A DNA stretch of 64,000 bases from Methylobacterium longum (GCF_022179385.1 NZ_BPQS01000017.1:1-64000); one strand, 5' to 3'. Positions 45,456-54,242 are shown, counted from the first letter of the stretch. Notes: generated by a model not told the origin, from the letters alone. Program-made: numbers and translations.

Positions 45456-46030
45456 TCGCGCCGCGACGACGGTCGGCGGGCGGCACGCCGCGGCCAGGCG
45501 AGCCTCCGGCCGGGGCTTCGGCCGGGGCTGCGCACCGCGGGGCGCCGGCCCGATGACCTGCGGCCGCGTCCCACCTGCAGGCCCGGTACCGGATGGCGTC
45601 GGACAGCGGGAAGGACGGGGTGGCGCGGCTCGCCGGGATCGAAGCGCCGGGGAGGCTGGAGGCCAGGGCCCGCTTCGCCGCATCGAAGGAGGGGCGTGCC
45701 AGGAGGAGCGCCGTCACCGACGGCATCGATCCGGCCGCGCCGGCCTGAGGCACGCAGCGCAGCCGGAATTCCCGAACGGCCGGGGTGATCGCTTCACCGG
45801 ACAGGCCCGTCCGACCGGCTTCGCCCCCGCATGCGCGATCTGGGGCGGAGCCGGCGTCAGCCTTGGCACGCCGGATTCTCGCCCGCATCGCGGGCCGCCG
45901 AGCCTCCCCGCGACGAAGCAGGCGTTCTGCTGCGGGACGTAGTTCGGTCAGCCTGGCGGGGGCGCGGCCGCGACATCGCAGCCGTGCCCCCGATTCTGGA
46001 CAAACCCCTCGGGACCGGGAGGGCCCAGCC
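45456..46030. other. Non-coding interval after gudD
   Basis: About 575 bp between the gudD stop and the convergent msrA stop. Frames on both strands are Ala/Arg/Pro-rich and match nothing recognisable. No tRNA-like cloverleaf, repeat array or clear terminator was found. Confidence 0.45.
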
Positions 46031-46549
46031 TCAGCTTTCCTGCTTGGCTGGTGAGCGGACCGGTAGCATCCAGCCAGGCCTGACGAAGTGACAGGTATAA
46101 CCGTCGGGACGACGCTCCAGGTAATCCTGGTGCTCGGCCTCGGCCTCCCAGAACGGCCCGGCCGCCGCCACTTCGGTGACCACCTTGCCCGGCCAGAGCC
46201 CGGACGCGTCGACGTCCGCGATGGTGTCCTCGGCGACGCGACGCTGGGCGTCGTCGACGTAGAAGATCGCGGACCTGTAGCTGAGGCCCCGGTCGTTGCC
46301 CTGCCGGTTCGGCGTGGTCGGGTCGTGGATCTGGAAGAAGAATTCCAGGATGCGTCGGAAGCTGGTTCGCTCCGGGTCGAAGGTGATCTCGATGGCCTCG
46401 GCGTGCGTGCCGTGGTTGCGGTAGGTCGCGTTCGGCACGTCGCCGCCCGTGTAGCCGACCCGGGTCGATACCACGCCTTCCCGGCGCCGGATCAAATCCT
46501 GCATGCCCCAGAAGCAGCCGCCTGCCAACACCGCTCTCTCGGTCCCCAT
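46031..46549 (-). CDS. msrA: Peptide methionine-(S)-S-oxide reductase MsrA
   Basis: 172 residues. The catalytic GCFWG motif is at residues 11-15, followed by [53 protein letters not shown] and YRSAIFY, all canonical. There is no signal peptide, so it is cytoplasmic. It repairs oxidised methionine with thioredoxin. It is a single gene next to the stress/oxygen cluster. Confidence 0.95.
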   Translation of the reverse strand: MGTERAVLAGGCFWGMQDLIRRREGVVSTRVGYTGGDVPNATYRNHGTHAEAIEITFDPERTSFRRILEFFFQIHDPTTPNRQGNDRGLSYRSAIFYVDDAQRRVAEDTIADVDASGLWPGKVVTEVAAAGPFWEAEAEHQDYLERRPDGYTCHFVRPGWMLPVRSPAKQES

Positions 46550-47188
46550 ATCGCTCCTCCGTGGACTGCCTGTTTCCCTCAGATGGGGACTGCGCAGGCG
46601 CTTTGCTCTGCGGCTCCGTACCCTCTCTCCCTGCGTCGGCGCTGCGCGTCACCCCTGTCCTCGCGTCCGCTGCCGTTTCGAACTCCGGCGCCGGCTCAAG
46701 GGGGCGTCCGGAGAGGGCTTCGGCGGCCGGGCAAATCACCGGAGAAATAGCGAATCGCGCCCGGCAGCATTCCACCGAGCGTTGCCACACCGGCCTTCTG
46801 GTGCGCCGCCCCGGCACCGAGAGCCTGCTCTCGGCCGTGACCCGGCCGGTATCTTGGACCGGGCCGCATGGGGGATCGCGGGCTGGCCGCCCCCCTGGGG
46901 AGCGGGAACGCCAGATCCGGGCCGGCGACGGGCGCGGGCGGGCGATCACCCGGGGAGGCGGGCGGCCGGACGCGGGGTTAGGCGATCGGCCCCAGCTCGA
47001 CCGATCAGCGCACGCGGTCGATCCGCGCACAAGGACAGGCCTCGTGGGCGGACCCTCGAGGGATGCCGACGCCTGCCGTCCCAACCGCACGACCGACGGG
47101 CGCCGGCCCGCGGCGCTTCATCCGGCCCGCCGGCGCGGGCTGTCGCCGACCCGCTCCGTGCGCGGCTCCCATGAGGGCCTGCGCCGGA
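46550..47188. other. Non-coding interval between msrA and usp
   Basis: About 640 bp without a supported gene. Open frames are low-complexity (Arg/Pro/Gly). Both flanking genes read on the minus strand, so the msrA promoter lies at the left part of this interval and the usp 3' end at the right. No regulatory motif could be assigned. Confidence 0.45.
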
Positions 47189-47998
47189 TCAATGACTCAT
47201 CAGACAGCAGACGGGACAATCCGCCAGCAAGTCGCGGGTGACGCCGCCGAAGGCCCATTCCCGAAGCCGGCCATGCCCGTAGCCGCCGGCGACGATGAGG
47301 TCGGCGGCCTGCTCGGAAGCCGCCTCGACCAACGCCTCGGCGGTCGAAGCGCCGTAGGCGTCTCTCTGGACCGCCGTGGCGTCGACGTCGTGTGACTGCA
47401 GGAGACCGATCAGGTCCCGCGCGTCGTCAGCTCCCTTCCCGTCGTCGATGGAGATCAGGACGACTCGCGAGGCCCGCTTCAGGAATGGCAACGCGTCGCG
47501 GACGGCGCGACGCGCCTCACGGGTGTTCTTCCACGCCACCGCGACACGCCGGGCTTCGAGGTGCTCGACCTTGGGCGGAACGACCAGCACCGGCAGGCCG
47601 AGCCGCATCACGGCATCCCCGGGGTCGATCGACGTCAGCGGGCCGCCGACGTCGCCCCGCCCCGTGACCAGCAAGTCGCCGGCGGCCGACTGAGCCGCGA
47701 GGAATGCCGAGGGACAGGCGAGCGTGGAGCGCCATTCGACCCGGCTTCGGCCCCCGACGGCTTCCTTGAACGCCGCGTGTGCCAGCCGGAGGTCGTTCAG
47801 GGCGGCTTCCTGGACCGAGGCGATGCAGTACCCGCCACCCGGGGTGGGGCCTGCGGGTGCAGGCTCATAGGCAGGCCTCTCGGCCGCAAGGCCGATCAGG
47901 CGAGCCTGGAAGTCGTCGGCGACGTGCGCGGCCAGCCGGACGCGTTCCCGCGCAGGCTCGCCGGGATCGACCGCTACCATGACGCTCGTGTAGGACAT
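47189..47998 (-). CDS. Universal stress protein, two Usp domains
   Basis: 269 residues, the tandem-Usp size. Domain 1 begins SYTSVMVAVDPGEPARERVR; domain 2 begins near residue 150 (EARRVAVAWKNTREARRAVR) and ends with the nucleotide-binding pattern IVAGGYGHGRLREWAFGGVT and the conserved SVC/PVCCLMSH end. It is about 45% alike by eye to the Usp at 51832-52647, suggesting paralogues. It flanks the BON and NRAMP genes in the putative FNR/FixK-controlled cluster, though no box was found directly upstream. Confidence 0.9.
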   Translation of the reverse strand: MSYTSVMVAVDPGEPARERVRLAAHVADDFQARLIGLAAERPAYEPAPAGPTPGGGYCIASVQEAALNDLRLAHAAFKEAVGGRSRVEWRSTLACPSAFLAAQSAAGDLLVTGRGDVGGPLTSIDPGDAVMRLGLPVLVVPPKVEHLEARRVAVAWKNTREARRAVRDALPFLKRASRVVLISIDDGKGADDARDLIGLLQSHDVDATAVQRDAYGASTAEALVEAASEQAADLIVAGGYGHGRLREWAFGGVTRDLLADCPVCCLMSH

Positions 47999-48082
47999 GG
48001 ATCTCTCCAGCCTGATCGATATCGAGATCGGACCGCCTTCACCGGACAGGCGCGGCTTGCGGCGCCGCCGGGCCCATCCGGC

Positions 48083-48730
48083 TCAGGCCAGCGTGAGGTG
48101 GTCCTCGACGGCGCGCACGCCCGGGGCCGACCACGCGGCGCTCTCGGCGAGCCGGCGCTCGTGGCAGGCGTTCACCTTGCCCTCCAGGACGACCCTGCCG
48201 TCCTCGACCGTCACCTTGATCGCGTCCGCCTCGATCTCGGCGCTGCGCTTGAGCGCCGCCATGATCTTCGCGCGCACGTCGGAAACGCTCGCCTCCGGGG
48301 CCACCGCGATGGTGTTCACGATGCCCGCCACGCCCGCGAGGCGCCGGATCGCCCGACCGGCCTCCTCCTTCTGGTACTGCCAGCCCAGCGTGCCGGACAG
48401 CGTCACCCAGCCGTCCTGGACCTTCACCTGCACGGCGTTCTGCGGGACGGTCACCGACCAGTCGAGCATCTGCACGGCGCGTCGCGCCAAGTCCTCGTCG
48501 CGCGGCGGCGTCTCGTCGCCGAAGCGGACCTTGATCTCCTCGAACACGCCGCGCACGCCGCGCACCTTCTGGGCGGCCTTCTCGGCGGCGACCCGTTCCG
48601 TGTAACTGCCGACATGGCCGGTGAGCGTGACGATGCCGTTCTCCACGGCGACGCCGACATGGGCGGCGTCGATGCTCGGGTCGAAGTCCAGCTCGTCGAT
48701 GATGTTCTGGCGGATCTGCTGGTCGCCCAT
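48083..48730 (-). CDS. BON-domain protein (three BON domains)
   Basis: 215 residues from ATG 48730, supported by GAGGAG upstream. Three BON domains follow each other: IRQNIIDELDFDPSIDAAHV with VENGIVTLTGHV, then AVQMLDWSVTVPQNAVQVKV with QDGWVTLSGTL, then IMAALKRSAEIEADAIKVTV with EDGRVVLEGKV. There is no signal peptide, so unlike OsmY it appears cytoplasmic. BON proteins of this kind accompany universal stress proteins in low-oxygen regulons. An FNR/FixK-like box lies 73 bp upstream. Confidence 0.9.
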   Translation of the reverse strand: MGDQQIRQNIIDELDFDPSIDAAHVGVAVENGIVTLTGHVGSYTERVAAEKAAQKVRGVRGVFEEIKVRFGDETPPRDEDLARRAVQMLDWSVTVPQNAVQVKVQDGWVTLSGTLGWQYQKEEAGRAIRRLAGVAGIVNTIAVAPEASVSDVRAKIMAALKRSAEIEADAIKVTVEDGRVVLEGKVNACHERRLAESAAWSAPGVRAVEDHLTLA

Positions 48731-48802
48731 CGCTCGTCTCCTCGATCCGGCTTCGGTCATGCCTGGTCTCGGCAGACGCTAGGCCCGGCGGGCGGAGGGA
48801 CA

Positions 48803-48816
48803 TTGATCCAGCGCAA
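48803..48816 (-). promoter_or_regulatory. FNR/FixK-type box upstream of the BON gene
   Basis: TTGATCCAGCGCAA fits the FNR/FixK half-site pattern TTGAT-N4-(A/C)(T/G)CAA with one half-site imperfect. It lies 73 bp before the BON start codon, suitable for activation at about -41. The identical 14-mer recurs at 51034-51047. Confidence 0.65.
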
Positions 48817-49007
48817 CGGCCTTGCCCGCCGCGATCCGTCCGGTCGGGGGGCAGGCGGCGTCGGTGAGGACGTCCGCCAACCGCGCAGGCCGGGCAGCGC
48901 CCGCGGCTGCGCGGGCAGCACGATCGGCTCTCACGCGCTCCCTCTCCGTCGCCCGAACCCCGTTGGAACGGGACGCGGTTGACGGGCGGTCGCCGGGCCG
49001 CGGCGCG

Positions 49008-50496
49008 CTAGATCAGGGGAAGCGCGGCCGTCGCCAGCATGGCGAGGACCGCGAGCAGCATGCACGCCGTGGCAACCCAGCCGAGCAGCTTGAGCCATCC
49101 CCGCACGGCGAAGGCGCCCATGACGTCGACGCGCGCCGCCGCCAGCATCATCACGACCATGATGGGGACCGCGATGACCCCGTTGACGACCGCGCTCCAG
49201 TAGAGCGCCCGGATCGGGTCGACCGCGCCGAGGCTGACGGCCATGCCGACCAGGGTCGCGAGCGCGATCGTGCCGTAGAAGGCGCGCGCCTCCAGCAGGC
49301 GCCGGCCGAAGCCGACGGGCCAGCGTCGGGCCTCCCCGACCGCGTAGGCCGCGGAGCCCGCGAGAACCGGGACCGCCAGCAGCCCGGTGCCGATGACGCC
49401 GAGGGCGAAGACCGTCGCGGAGAACGGGCCGGCCAGGGGGCGGAGCGCCTCCGCGGCCTGGGCGGAGGTCTGGATGTCGGTGGCGCCGTTCGCGTGCAGG
49501 ACGGCGGCCGTGGTCACCATGATGGCGAGCGCCACCAGGTTCGAGAAGGTCATGCCCACGAGCGTGTCGACCTCGATCCTGTGCAGGGCGCCCCCGCCCT
49601 GCTCTGGCGCGTGCAGGAGATCGCGCCGGCGCGGGTAGGCGTGCAGGTCCTCGGCTTCCTCGGCCGCCTGCCAGAAGAATGGCGAGCGCCACCAGGTTCG
49701 AGAAGGTCATGCCCACGAGCGTGTCGACCTCGATCCTGTGCAGGGCGCCCCCGCCCTGCTCTGGCGCGTGCAGGAGATCGCGCCGGCGCGGGTAGGCGTG
49801 CAGGTCCTCGGCTTCCTCGGCCGCCTGCCAGAAGAACAGGTAGGGGCTGATCGTGGTCCCGAAGAGCGCCACCAGCGTGGTGAGGCCGCCGCCGCCGAGG
49901 TCGATGCGCGGCACCACCAGGGCCACGCCGAGGTCCCACCAGGAGACCCGGGCCAGGATCACCACGCCGAGATAGGCGAACAGGCTCAGCGTCAGCCACT
50001 TCAGGACGGCGACGTAGCGCGTGTATTGCAGGGCGAGTTGCATGAACGCGCAGGTGCCGGCGAAGAGGGCCACGTACAGCCAGCGCGGGCCCGGCAGCAG
50101 CAGGGCGAGGGCATCCGCCATGGCGCCGAGATCGGCCCCGAGGTTCAGGACGTTGGCAGCGAGCAGCAGGAGCACCACGCCCTGGAGCAGGGCGTTCGGG
50201 TAGGTTTCGCGCAGGACGCCGGCGATGCCGTGGCCGGTGGTGCGGCCGATCCGGGCCGAGACCATCTGCACCGCCGCCATCAGCGGCAGGGTGTAGAGCA
50301 TGGTCCAGCACAGGCCGTAGCCGAACTGGGCGCCGGCCTGCCCGTAGGTGGCGATGCCGCTCGGGTCGTCATCGGAGGCGCCGGTGATCAGTCCGGGCCC
50401 GAGCACCCGGAGCAGGCGCGGCTTCGAGGGGCCGACGGCGGGGCTCTGAGCCTCGGGGTCGTCCGCCTCCTCGACTGTGAGGGACGGGGCACTCAT
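49008..50496 (-). pseudogene. NRAMP-family metal transporter disrupted by tandem duplication
   Basis: The N-terminal ~275 residues (from MSAPSLTVEEADDPEAQSPA) contain helix 1 with GASDDDPSGIATYGQAGAQF and helix 6 with GTTISPYLFFWQAAEEAEDL. The C-terminal ~180 residues (GMTFSNLVALAIMVTTAAVL onward) read in another frame. The cause is a 157-bp direct duplication (49522-49836): 157 is not a multiple of three, so the second copy shifts the frame. Removing one copy restores one ~440-residue protein. The metal-site motifs DPS and SPY differ from the classical DPGN and MPH of Mn/Fe NRAMPs and recall NRAMP-related transporters. The start overlaps the upstream small gene by 4 bp. Confidence 0.85.
49522..49836. 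repeat. 157-bp perfect tandem duplication inside the NRAMP gene
   Basis: The sequence starting ATGGCGAGCGCCACCAGG at 49522 recurs at 49679 (offset 157), and the two copies match throughout up to 49836, sharing the A at their junction. Because they are identical the event is recent, or it is an assembly artefact. It covers the region encoding helices 6-7. Confidence 0.9.
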
Positions 50497-50750
50497 GCCG
50501 CCGGCTTCGATGCCGTGGCCTTCGCTCCAGACCGGACCGTACGCGCGACCTTCAGGGCCTCCGACAGGTCGTCCCCGTCGGTGCCGTAGCGTCGGAAGAG
50601 GGCGTCCAGCCAATCCGGTCGCGCCGTCCCGGTATCCGGAAGGTCGGCGAACGGGATGTGGTACCTCCCGCCGAGCGCCTCGATGCCGTAGCCGGTGACG
50701 GCCCATTGTCGCCCCTGCCAGTGCACGGGTTCGGTCAGTCCATGGCCCAT
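50493..50750 (-). CDS. Small hypothetical protein (85 aa)
   Basis: The sequence MGHGLTEPVHWQGRQWAVTG continues with GYGIEALGGRYHIPFADLP and a basic, Ala/Lys-rich tail. GAGGAGG lies in front of the ATG. The W-Q-G-R-Q-W-A-V-T-G pattern resembles small proteins found beside low-oxygen genes, but no named domain is recognised. It lies between another small gene (10-bp gap) and the NRAMP gene (4-bp overlap), so all three form one operon. Confidence 0.65.
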   Translation of the reverse strand: MGHGLTEPVHWQGRQWAVTGYGIEALGGRYHIPFADLPDTGTARPDWLDALFRRYGTDGDDLSEALKVARTVRSGAKATASKPAA

Positions 50751-50760
50751 CCGCGCCTCC

Positions 50761-50976
50761 TCAGGCCGCCCGCTCGCTGAGTTCGGAGACCTCGCAGGTG
50801 TCCGCCCGCAGCCGCCAGTCGACGACGCCGTCCGCCTCGCACAGCATCGCCTTGGCCGTGTAGGCGGCGGCGACGTCCGAGCAGGCGACGACGACCGCCT
50901 GCCGTTGCAGGACGCGATGGTCGTGCCCGGTGTCGTCCGGGACGGTCTTGTGAAAGGTGACCAAGTATTCGCGCAT
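50761..50976 (-). CDS. Small hypothetical protein (71 aa)
   Basis: The sequence MREYLVTFHKTVPDDTGHDH continues RVLQRQAVVVACSDVAAAYT and ends SELSERAA. It looks like a single compact alpha/beta domain with several His/Asp residues near the N-terminus (H9, D14-D15, H18, H20) that could bind metal. AGGCGAGCG precedes the ATG. It is the first gene of the small-protein/NRAMP operon, with an FNR/FixK-like box 58 bp upstream. Confidence 0.65.
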   Translation of the reverse strand: MREYLVTFHKTVPDDTGHDHRVLQRQAVVVACSDVAAAYTAKAMLCEADGVVDWRLRADTCEVSELSERAA

Positions 50977-51033
50977 CGCTCGCCTCCGCTTGCCGGTCGG
51001 GGGGCACCCTGGGACCCGCCGGGCCGGCCGGCC

Positions 51034-51047
51034 TTGATCCAGCGCAA
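51034..51047 (-). promoter_or_regulatory. FNR/FixK-type box upstream of the small-protein/NRAMP operon
   Basis: TTGATCCAGCGCAA, identical to the box at 48803-48816, lies 58 bp before the start of the first operon gene. The repeated exact 14-mer at matching promoter positions supports function. Confidence 0.65.
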
Positions 51048-51061
51048 GGGTGCCGACGGGC

Positions 51062-51580
51062 TCATGTGCCGGCCGCCGGCGGGGAGAGGGGCTTGCGACC
51101 GGCCTCCCCGTCCGCCGGGTGGCGGGCGGTCGCGGCGCGGTGGGCGTGCGCCTTCCCGTGCAGCGGCCAGTAGCGCTCCATGGCGAGGTAGGTGAACGAC
51201 GCGGACCAGCCGATCAGGAGGAGGCCGTTGAGCGCCTCGACGCCCGTGAGCAGGCGGGCATGGCCGACGGGGGCGTGGTCGCCGTAGCCCAGCGAGGAGT
51301 AGGCGACCACGGAGACGAAGGCGCAGTCCTCGAGGGACGTCACAGGAACGCCCGAGAAGGCGCCAAGGCCGAGCTGCAGGACGAGCAGCCAGTAGGCCGC
51401 GGCGTAGATCCAGACCGCGGCCGTGTGCCCGGCGAACGCGGCGAGGACCACGACGACGATGCGCCAGCGCGGTGGCACCGGCAGCGCCGCGAGGTGCTCG
51501 GAAGTCAGGCGAAGGGTCTCGTAGAGAACGATGATGGTGGCGATGACGAGGACGATGCTGGCGGCCAGGACGACGAACAT
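51062..51580 (-). CDS. Two-helix potassium channel-type protein
   Basis: 172 residues: an N-terminal hydrophobic helix (FVVLAASIVLVIATIIVLYE), a helix around AAFAGHTAAVWIYAAAYWLL, the pore region LEDCAFVSVVAYSSLGYGDH and a last helix (LTGVEALNGLLLIGWSASFT). The selectivity filter reads SLGYGD instead of TVGYGD, a tolerated variant in bacterial K+ channel-like proteins. A basic, His-rich C-tail is cytoplasmic. An FNR/FixK-like box lies 54 bp upstream. Confidence 0.82.
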   Translation of the reverse strand: MFVVLAASIVLVIATIIVLYETLRLTSEHLAALPVPPRWRIVVVVLAAFAGHTAAVWIYAAAYWLLVLQLGLGAFSGVPVTSLEDCAFVSVVAYSSLGYGDHAPVGHARLLTGVEALNGLLLIGWSASFTYLAMERYWPLHGKAHAHRAATARHPADGEAGRKPLSPPAAGT

Positions 51581-51633
51581 GGCTTCTGTCCTCGGGGGTC
51601 GGGGGATCGTGCCCGAGCTTCCCGGGGGCGGCG

Positions 51634-51647
51634 TTGACCTGCCTCAA
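51634..51647 (-). promoter_or_regulatory. FNR/FixK-type box upstream of the K+ channel gene
   Basis: TTGACCTGCCTCAA fits the TTGA-N6-TCAA form. It lies 54 bp before the channel start codon. Its reverse complement occurs at 51756-51769, and the symmetry extends a few bases outward on both sides. Confidence 0.6.
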
Positions 51648-51755
51648 GCCTGACGCCCGGCGAGCTTGATCCTGCCGGCCGCGCCCTGATCCCGGTCACC
51701 GGAGGATCGAGGGTCACGCCGACGCTCCGCCCCGCCGTGGTCCGGGGCCGGCGGA

Positions 51756-51769
51756 TTGAGGCAGGTCAA
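51756..51769 (+). promoter_or_regulatory. FNR/FixK-type box upstream of the second usp gene
   Basis: TTGAGGCAGGTCAA (TTGA-N6-TCAA) lies 63 bp before the usp start at 51832. It is the exact reverse complement of the box at 51634-51647, so the divergent channel and usp genes carry mirrored copies of the same promoter module. Confidence 0.6.
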
Positions 51770-51831
51770 CACCGTCCCGGCCGGGTGCTCGCACCGTGAC
51801 GGCCGCCCAGTCCGGGCCGAGGGAGGCTCCG

Positions 51832-52647
51832 ATGTCCTTTGCCAGCATCATGGTCGCGGTCGACGACGGGCTGCATGCCCCGGCTCGGGTCCGGCTCGCC
51901 GCGGGGCTCGCGGAGCGCTACAGGGCCCGCGTCGTCGGCGTCGCCGCCTGCGTGCCCGATTACCCGCGGGGGTACGGCGAGACCGCCGTGCCCATGGGAA
52001 TGGTCATCGAGGAGATCCGTCGGGCCGCCCTCGGCAGGCTCGACAAGGCGGAGCAGGCCTTTCGCACGGCGGCCTGCCTGATCGACCGGGTCGAATGGCG
52101 CTCCGACGTGGCGGCCCCGCGCCCGTTCCTGGAGGGACAATCCCGGGTGGCGGACCTCGTCGTTGTCGGGCGCCACGCCGACGAGGGCGTGACGCGGGGC
52201 ATGGCGGCCGACGTCGGCGACGCGCTGATGGGGTCGGGCCGGCCTGTCCTGGTGGTTCCGGCCGGCCTCGAGCACCTGGAGGCCAAGCGCGTCGTCATCG
52301 GCTGGAAGAACACCCTTCAGACCCGTCGCGCCGTGTCCGACGCCCTGCCCATCCTGCGTCGGGCCGAGGCGGTCCAGGTGTTCCGGGTCGGCCCAGGCGA
52401 GGACCGCCCCGAAGTCGAGGACGTGGTCCGCTACCTCGCCCTGCACGCCGTGAATGCCAGCGCGCACCTGGCCAAGCCCTCCGGCTGGACCGTCGCCGAC
52501 GACCTGAGGGGCACGACCCGTGCGTTCGGCGCCGACCTGCTCGTGACCGGTGCCTACGGCTACAGCCGCCTGCGGGAGTGGTTCTTCGGCGGGGTCACGC
52601 ACGACCTGCTGGAGGAGGCCTCCGTCTGCTGCCTGATGTCTCGCTGA
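51832..52647 (+). CDS. Universal stress protein, two Usp domains
   Basis: 271 residues from ATG 51832 with GGGAGG upstream. Domain 1 begins SFASIMVAVDDGLHAPARVR; domain 2 begins near residue 150 (EAKRVVIGWKNTLQTRRAVS) and ends in TGAYGYSRLREWFFGGVTHD, the ATP-binding-type glycine pattern, then VCCLMSR. It is a paralogue of the protein at 47189-47998. The FNR/FixK-like box in front suggests induction at low oxygen. Confidence 0.9.
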   Translation: MSFASIMVAVDDGLHAPARVRLAAGLAERYRARVVGVAACVPDYPRGYGETAVPMGMVIEEIRRAALGRLDKAEQAFRTAACLIDRVEWRSDVAAPRPFLEGQSRVADLVVVGRHADEGVTRGMAADVGDALMGSGRPVLVVPAGLEHLEAKRVVIGWKNTLQTRRAVSDALPILRRAEAVQVFRVGPGEDRPEVEDVVRYLALHAVNASAHLAKPSGWTVADDLRGTTRAFGADLLVTGAYGYSRLREWFFGGVTHDLLEEASVCCLMSR

Positions 52648-53033
52648 GGACGGGGAAGGGACCCGTCCGCCTCCCCTCGGGGCCTCGCGCCCCGAAGGAT
52701 GGCGGCCGTCTCGCGGGTCGCTGGCCCGTAGCCCCGACCAGGCGGCCGGACGAGGCCGGCGCGGTCGCTCCCCGTGCCGGGAGCGCCCCGGATTTCCGGA
52801 AGGCGGTCCTGGGCTCCGCCGGTTAGTCGCGATAAATCATTGCTCAGAATGATATTTCTGTTTTGGCCTGCTGGCATAACCCACTTTGCAACCCACATTT
52901 TTGAACGGCTTGTACCGGTTGTCCCCGGACTACGATGGACACTGCGGCCTCACGCGCGCGAGGGCGAAACTTGCTGGGTCATATGAAACTGTGCCTCTTG
53001 CGGATTGGATAAACGCTTCTGAGTCGCAATAAT
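52648..53033. other. Non-coding boundary of the accessory region
   Basis: About 390 bp. The left part has the GC-rich character of the chromosome; from about 52825 to 52910 the DNA becomes clearly AT-rich (CATTGCTCAGAATGATATTT and following). No gene, integrase site or inverted repeat is recognised. It marks a compositional boundary, probably the edge of acquired DNA. Confidence 0.45.
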
Positions 53034-53390
53034 TTATGGGCCAGCGGCCGTTCGTCCTGACCATTCCGGCGGCTGCTGATCCTGGCTGACGCGCAGGCGA
53101 CGCCACTCCAGCCCGGCGAACGCGGCTTCGTATGAGGTGTCTGCTGCAATCGGCAGCGCTGCCCGAGCCTCGGCCCAGAACCGGTCGGCAAGCGCCGCAG
53201 CATCCCAGGCCGCACGCCACCACGTCAGGATCGGCTCGCGCGCCCGAGCAAGCGCCGCCGCCGATGGGAGCCGGTCGCGCTTCTCGTGCTGATTGACCCG
53301 GCGCGAGGCTGGAAACAGATCCCATAGTCCCTGCACTGCCACGCCGACCACGGATACCGCGACGCCAGATCAACGGTTCGTCCGTTGGGA
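53034..53390 (-). pseudogene. HNH endonuclease C-terminal remnant, frameshifted
   Basis: Read on the minus strand, NGRTVDLASRYPWS is followed, after a shift near 53340-53350, by VGVAVQGLWDLFPASRRVNQ, HEKRDRLPSAAALARAREPI, then LTWWRAAWDAAALADRFWAE. The W-D-L-x-P-A-S-R-x-V-N-Q and KRDRLPS patterns recall the end of HNH endonucleases found in genomic islands. The N-terminal part with the HNH site is absent or lost. The family call is from memory of the pattern. Confidence 0.55.
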
Positions 53391-53412
53391 ACGAGCCGAC
53401 CTTCTCCGGGTT
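53388..53412 (+). promoter_or_regulatory. EcfG-like promoter candidate for the hemerythrin gene
   Basis: GGAAC at 53388-53392 and GGTT at 53409-53412 are 16 bases apart; the -10 element differs from CGTT at one position. The distance to the ATG at 53445 is about 33 bp, similar to the DUF892 gene. Confidence 0.35.
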
Positions 53413-53444
53413 GGCCAGGGCCAGCCGCAGAGGTGATCCGGCGC

Positions 53445-54053
53445 ATGAACGTCTGGCAGCTCATCGCCCATGATCATGCCTACCTTGCACACTTGATCGC
53501 GGAGAGCCGGTACACCTTCGGTAGATCGGTGATCCATGACCGTGAGGAGGTGCTGGCCGGCTTGATCGATGAGCTTGCTGCTCATGCCGAAGCGTTGGAA
53601 GCCAGTCTCTATGCGCCGCTGCGCCAACTGGATCGGACGCGGCAGTTGGCCGAAGACCTGCACCGTGAGCATGCGCAGTTCATCGGGCAACTCGATGCCC
53701 TCGCGAGATCGCGGCAGGGCGACTTTGTTCCGCAACCGGGCATGGTCCTCGACGTTGCCCTGATCGGCCAGCACCTTCGCCGTTACACTCAGGAGCTGAT
53801 TCCGGCGGCTCGAGAGCTTCTCTCTTCAACGCAAGTCGATGCCGCCGCCCACGCCTTCGTTCGTGCGAAGATGCAGACCTTGAGGGCACGATACAGTCGC
53901 AGATCGGGCAAACTGACGTTGGGCAGAGTTGCACGGGCTTGCACCGTCTGCGCTGCTGTAGCCGCTATCGGCTACCTAGCTGGGCGCTCGACCTCAATCA
54001 AAGGGCGGAAGCATTTCGCATCGTCCAGCCGCGGGGATCGCGTCGGAGCTTAG
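53445..54053 (+). CDS. Hemerythrin HHE-domain protein with C-terminal hydrophobic segment
   Basis: 202 residues from ATG 53445 (MNVWQLIAHDHAYLAHLIAE). Iron-ligand candidates follow the HHE pattern: H9/H11 in AHDH, H and E in ELAAHAEALEASLYAPL, and H in EDLHREHAQFIGQL. The four helices extend to about residue 150. Near the end, ARACTVCAAVAAIGYLAGRS is a short hydrophobic stretch that could be a membrane anchor. Bacterial HHE proteins handle O2, NO or reactive oxygen or sense iron. It is isolated on the island edge. Confidence 0.78.
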   Translation: MNVWQLIAHDHAYLAHLIAESRYTFGRSVIHDREEVLAGLIDELAAHAEALEASLYAPLRQLDRTRQLAEDLHREHAQFIGQLDALARSRQGDFVPQPGMVLDVALIGQHLRRYTQELIPAARELLSSTQVDAAAHAFVRAKMQTLRARYSRRSGKLTLGRVARACTVCAAVAAIGYLAGRSTSIKGRKHFASSSRGDRVGA

Positions 54054-54242
54054 CTGCCAAGTCTATCCAGCGAAGCTGCGCTCGGTAGCGGGAGCGAGGG
54101 GGCGCATCGACGCTGCCAGTCCCGTGCCTTCGACTTCAAAGCTAAGCTTTCGCAGCGAAGCTTATCTTTCTAATTCGGCGGCCATTGACAGAACCGCGCC
54201 CTTAGGAGGAACATCGCTTCTTGAGCATTGCGGAGTCGTTGC

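Noticed and set aside
54054..54227. AAGCTT-containing near-palindrome before the conserved hypothetical gene
   Set aside because: The arms do not align symmetrically, and no gene or known operator fits.
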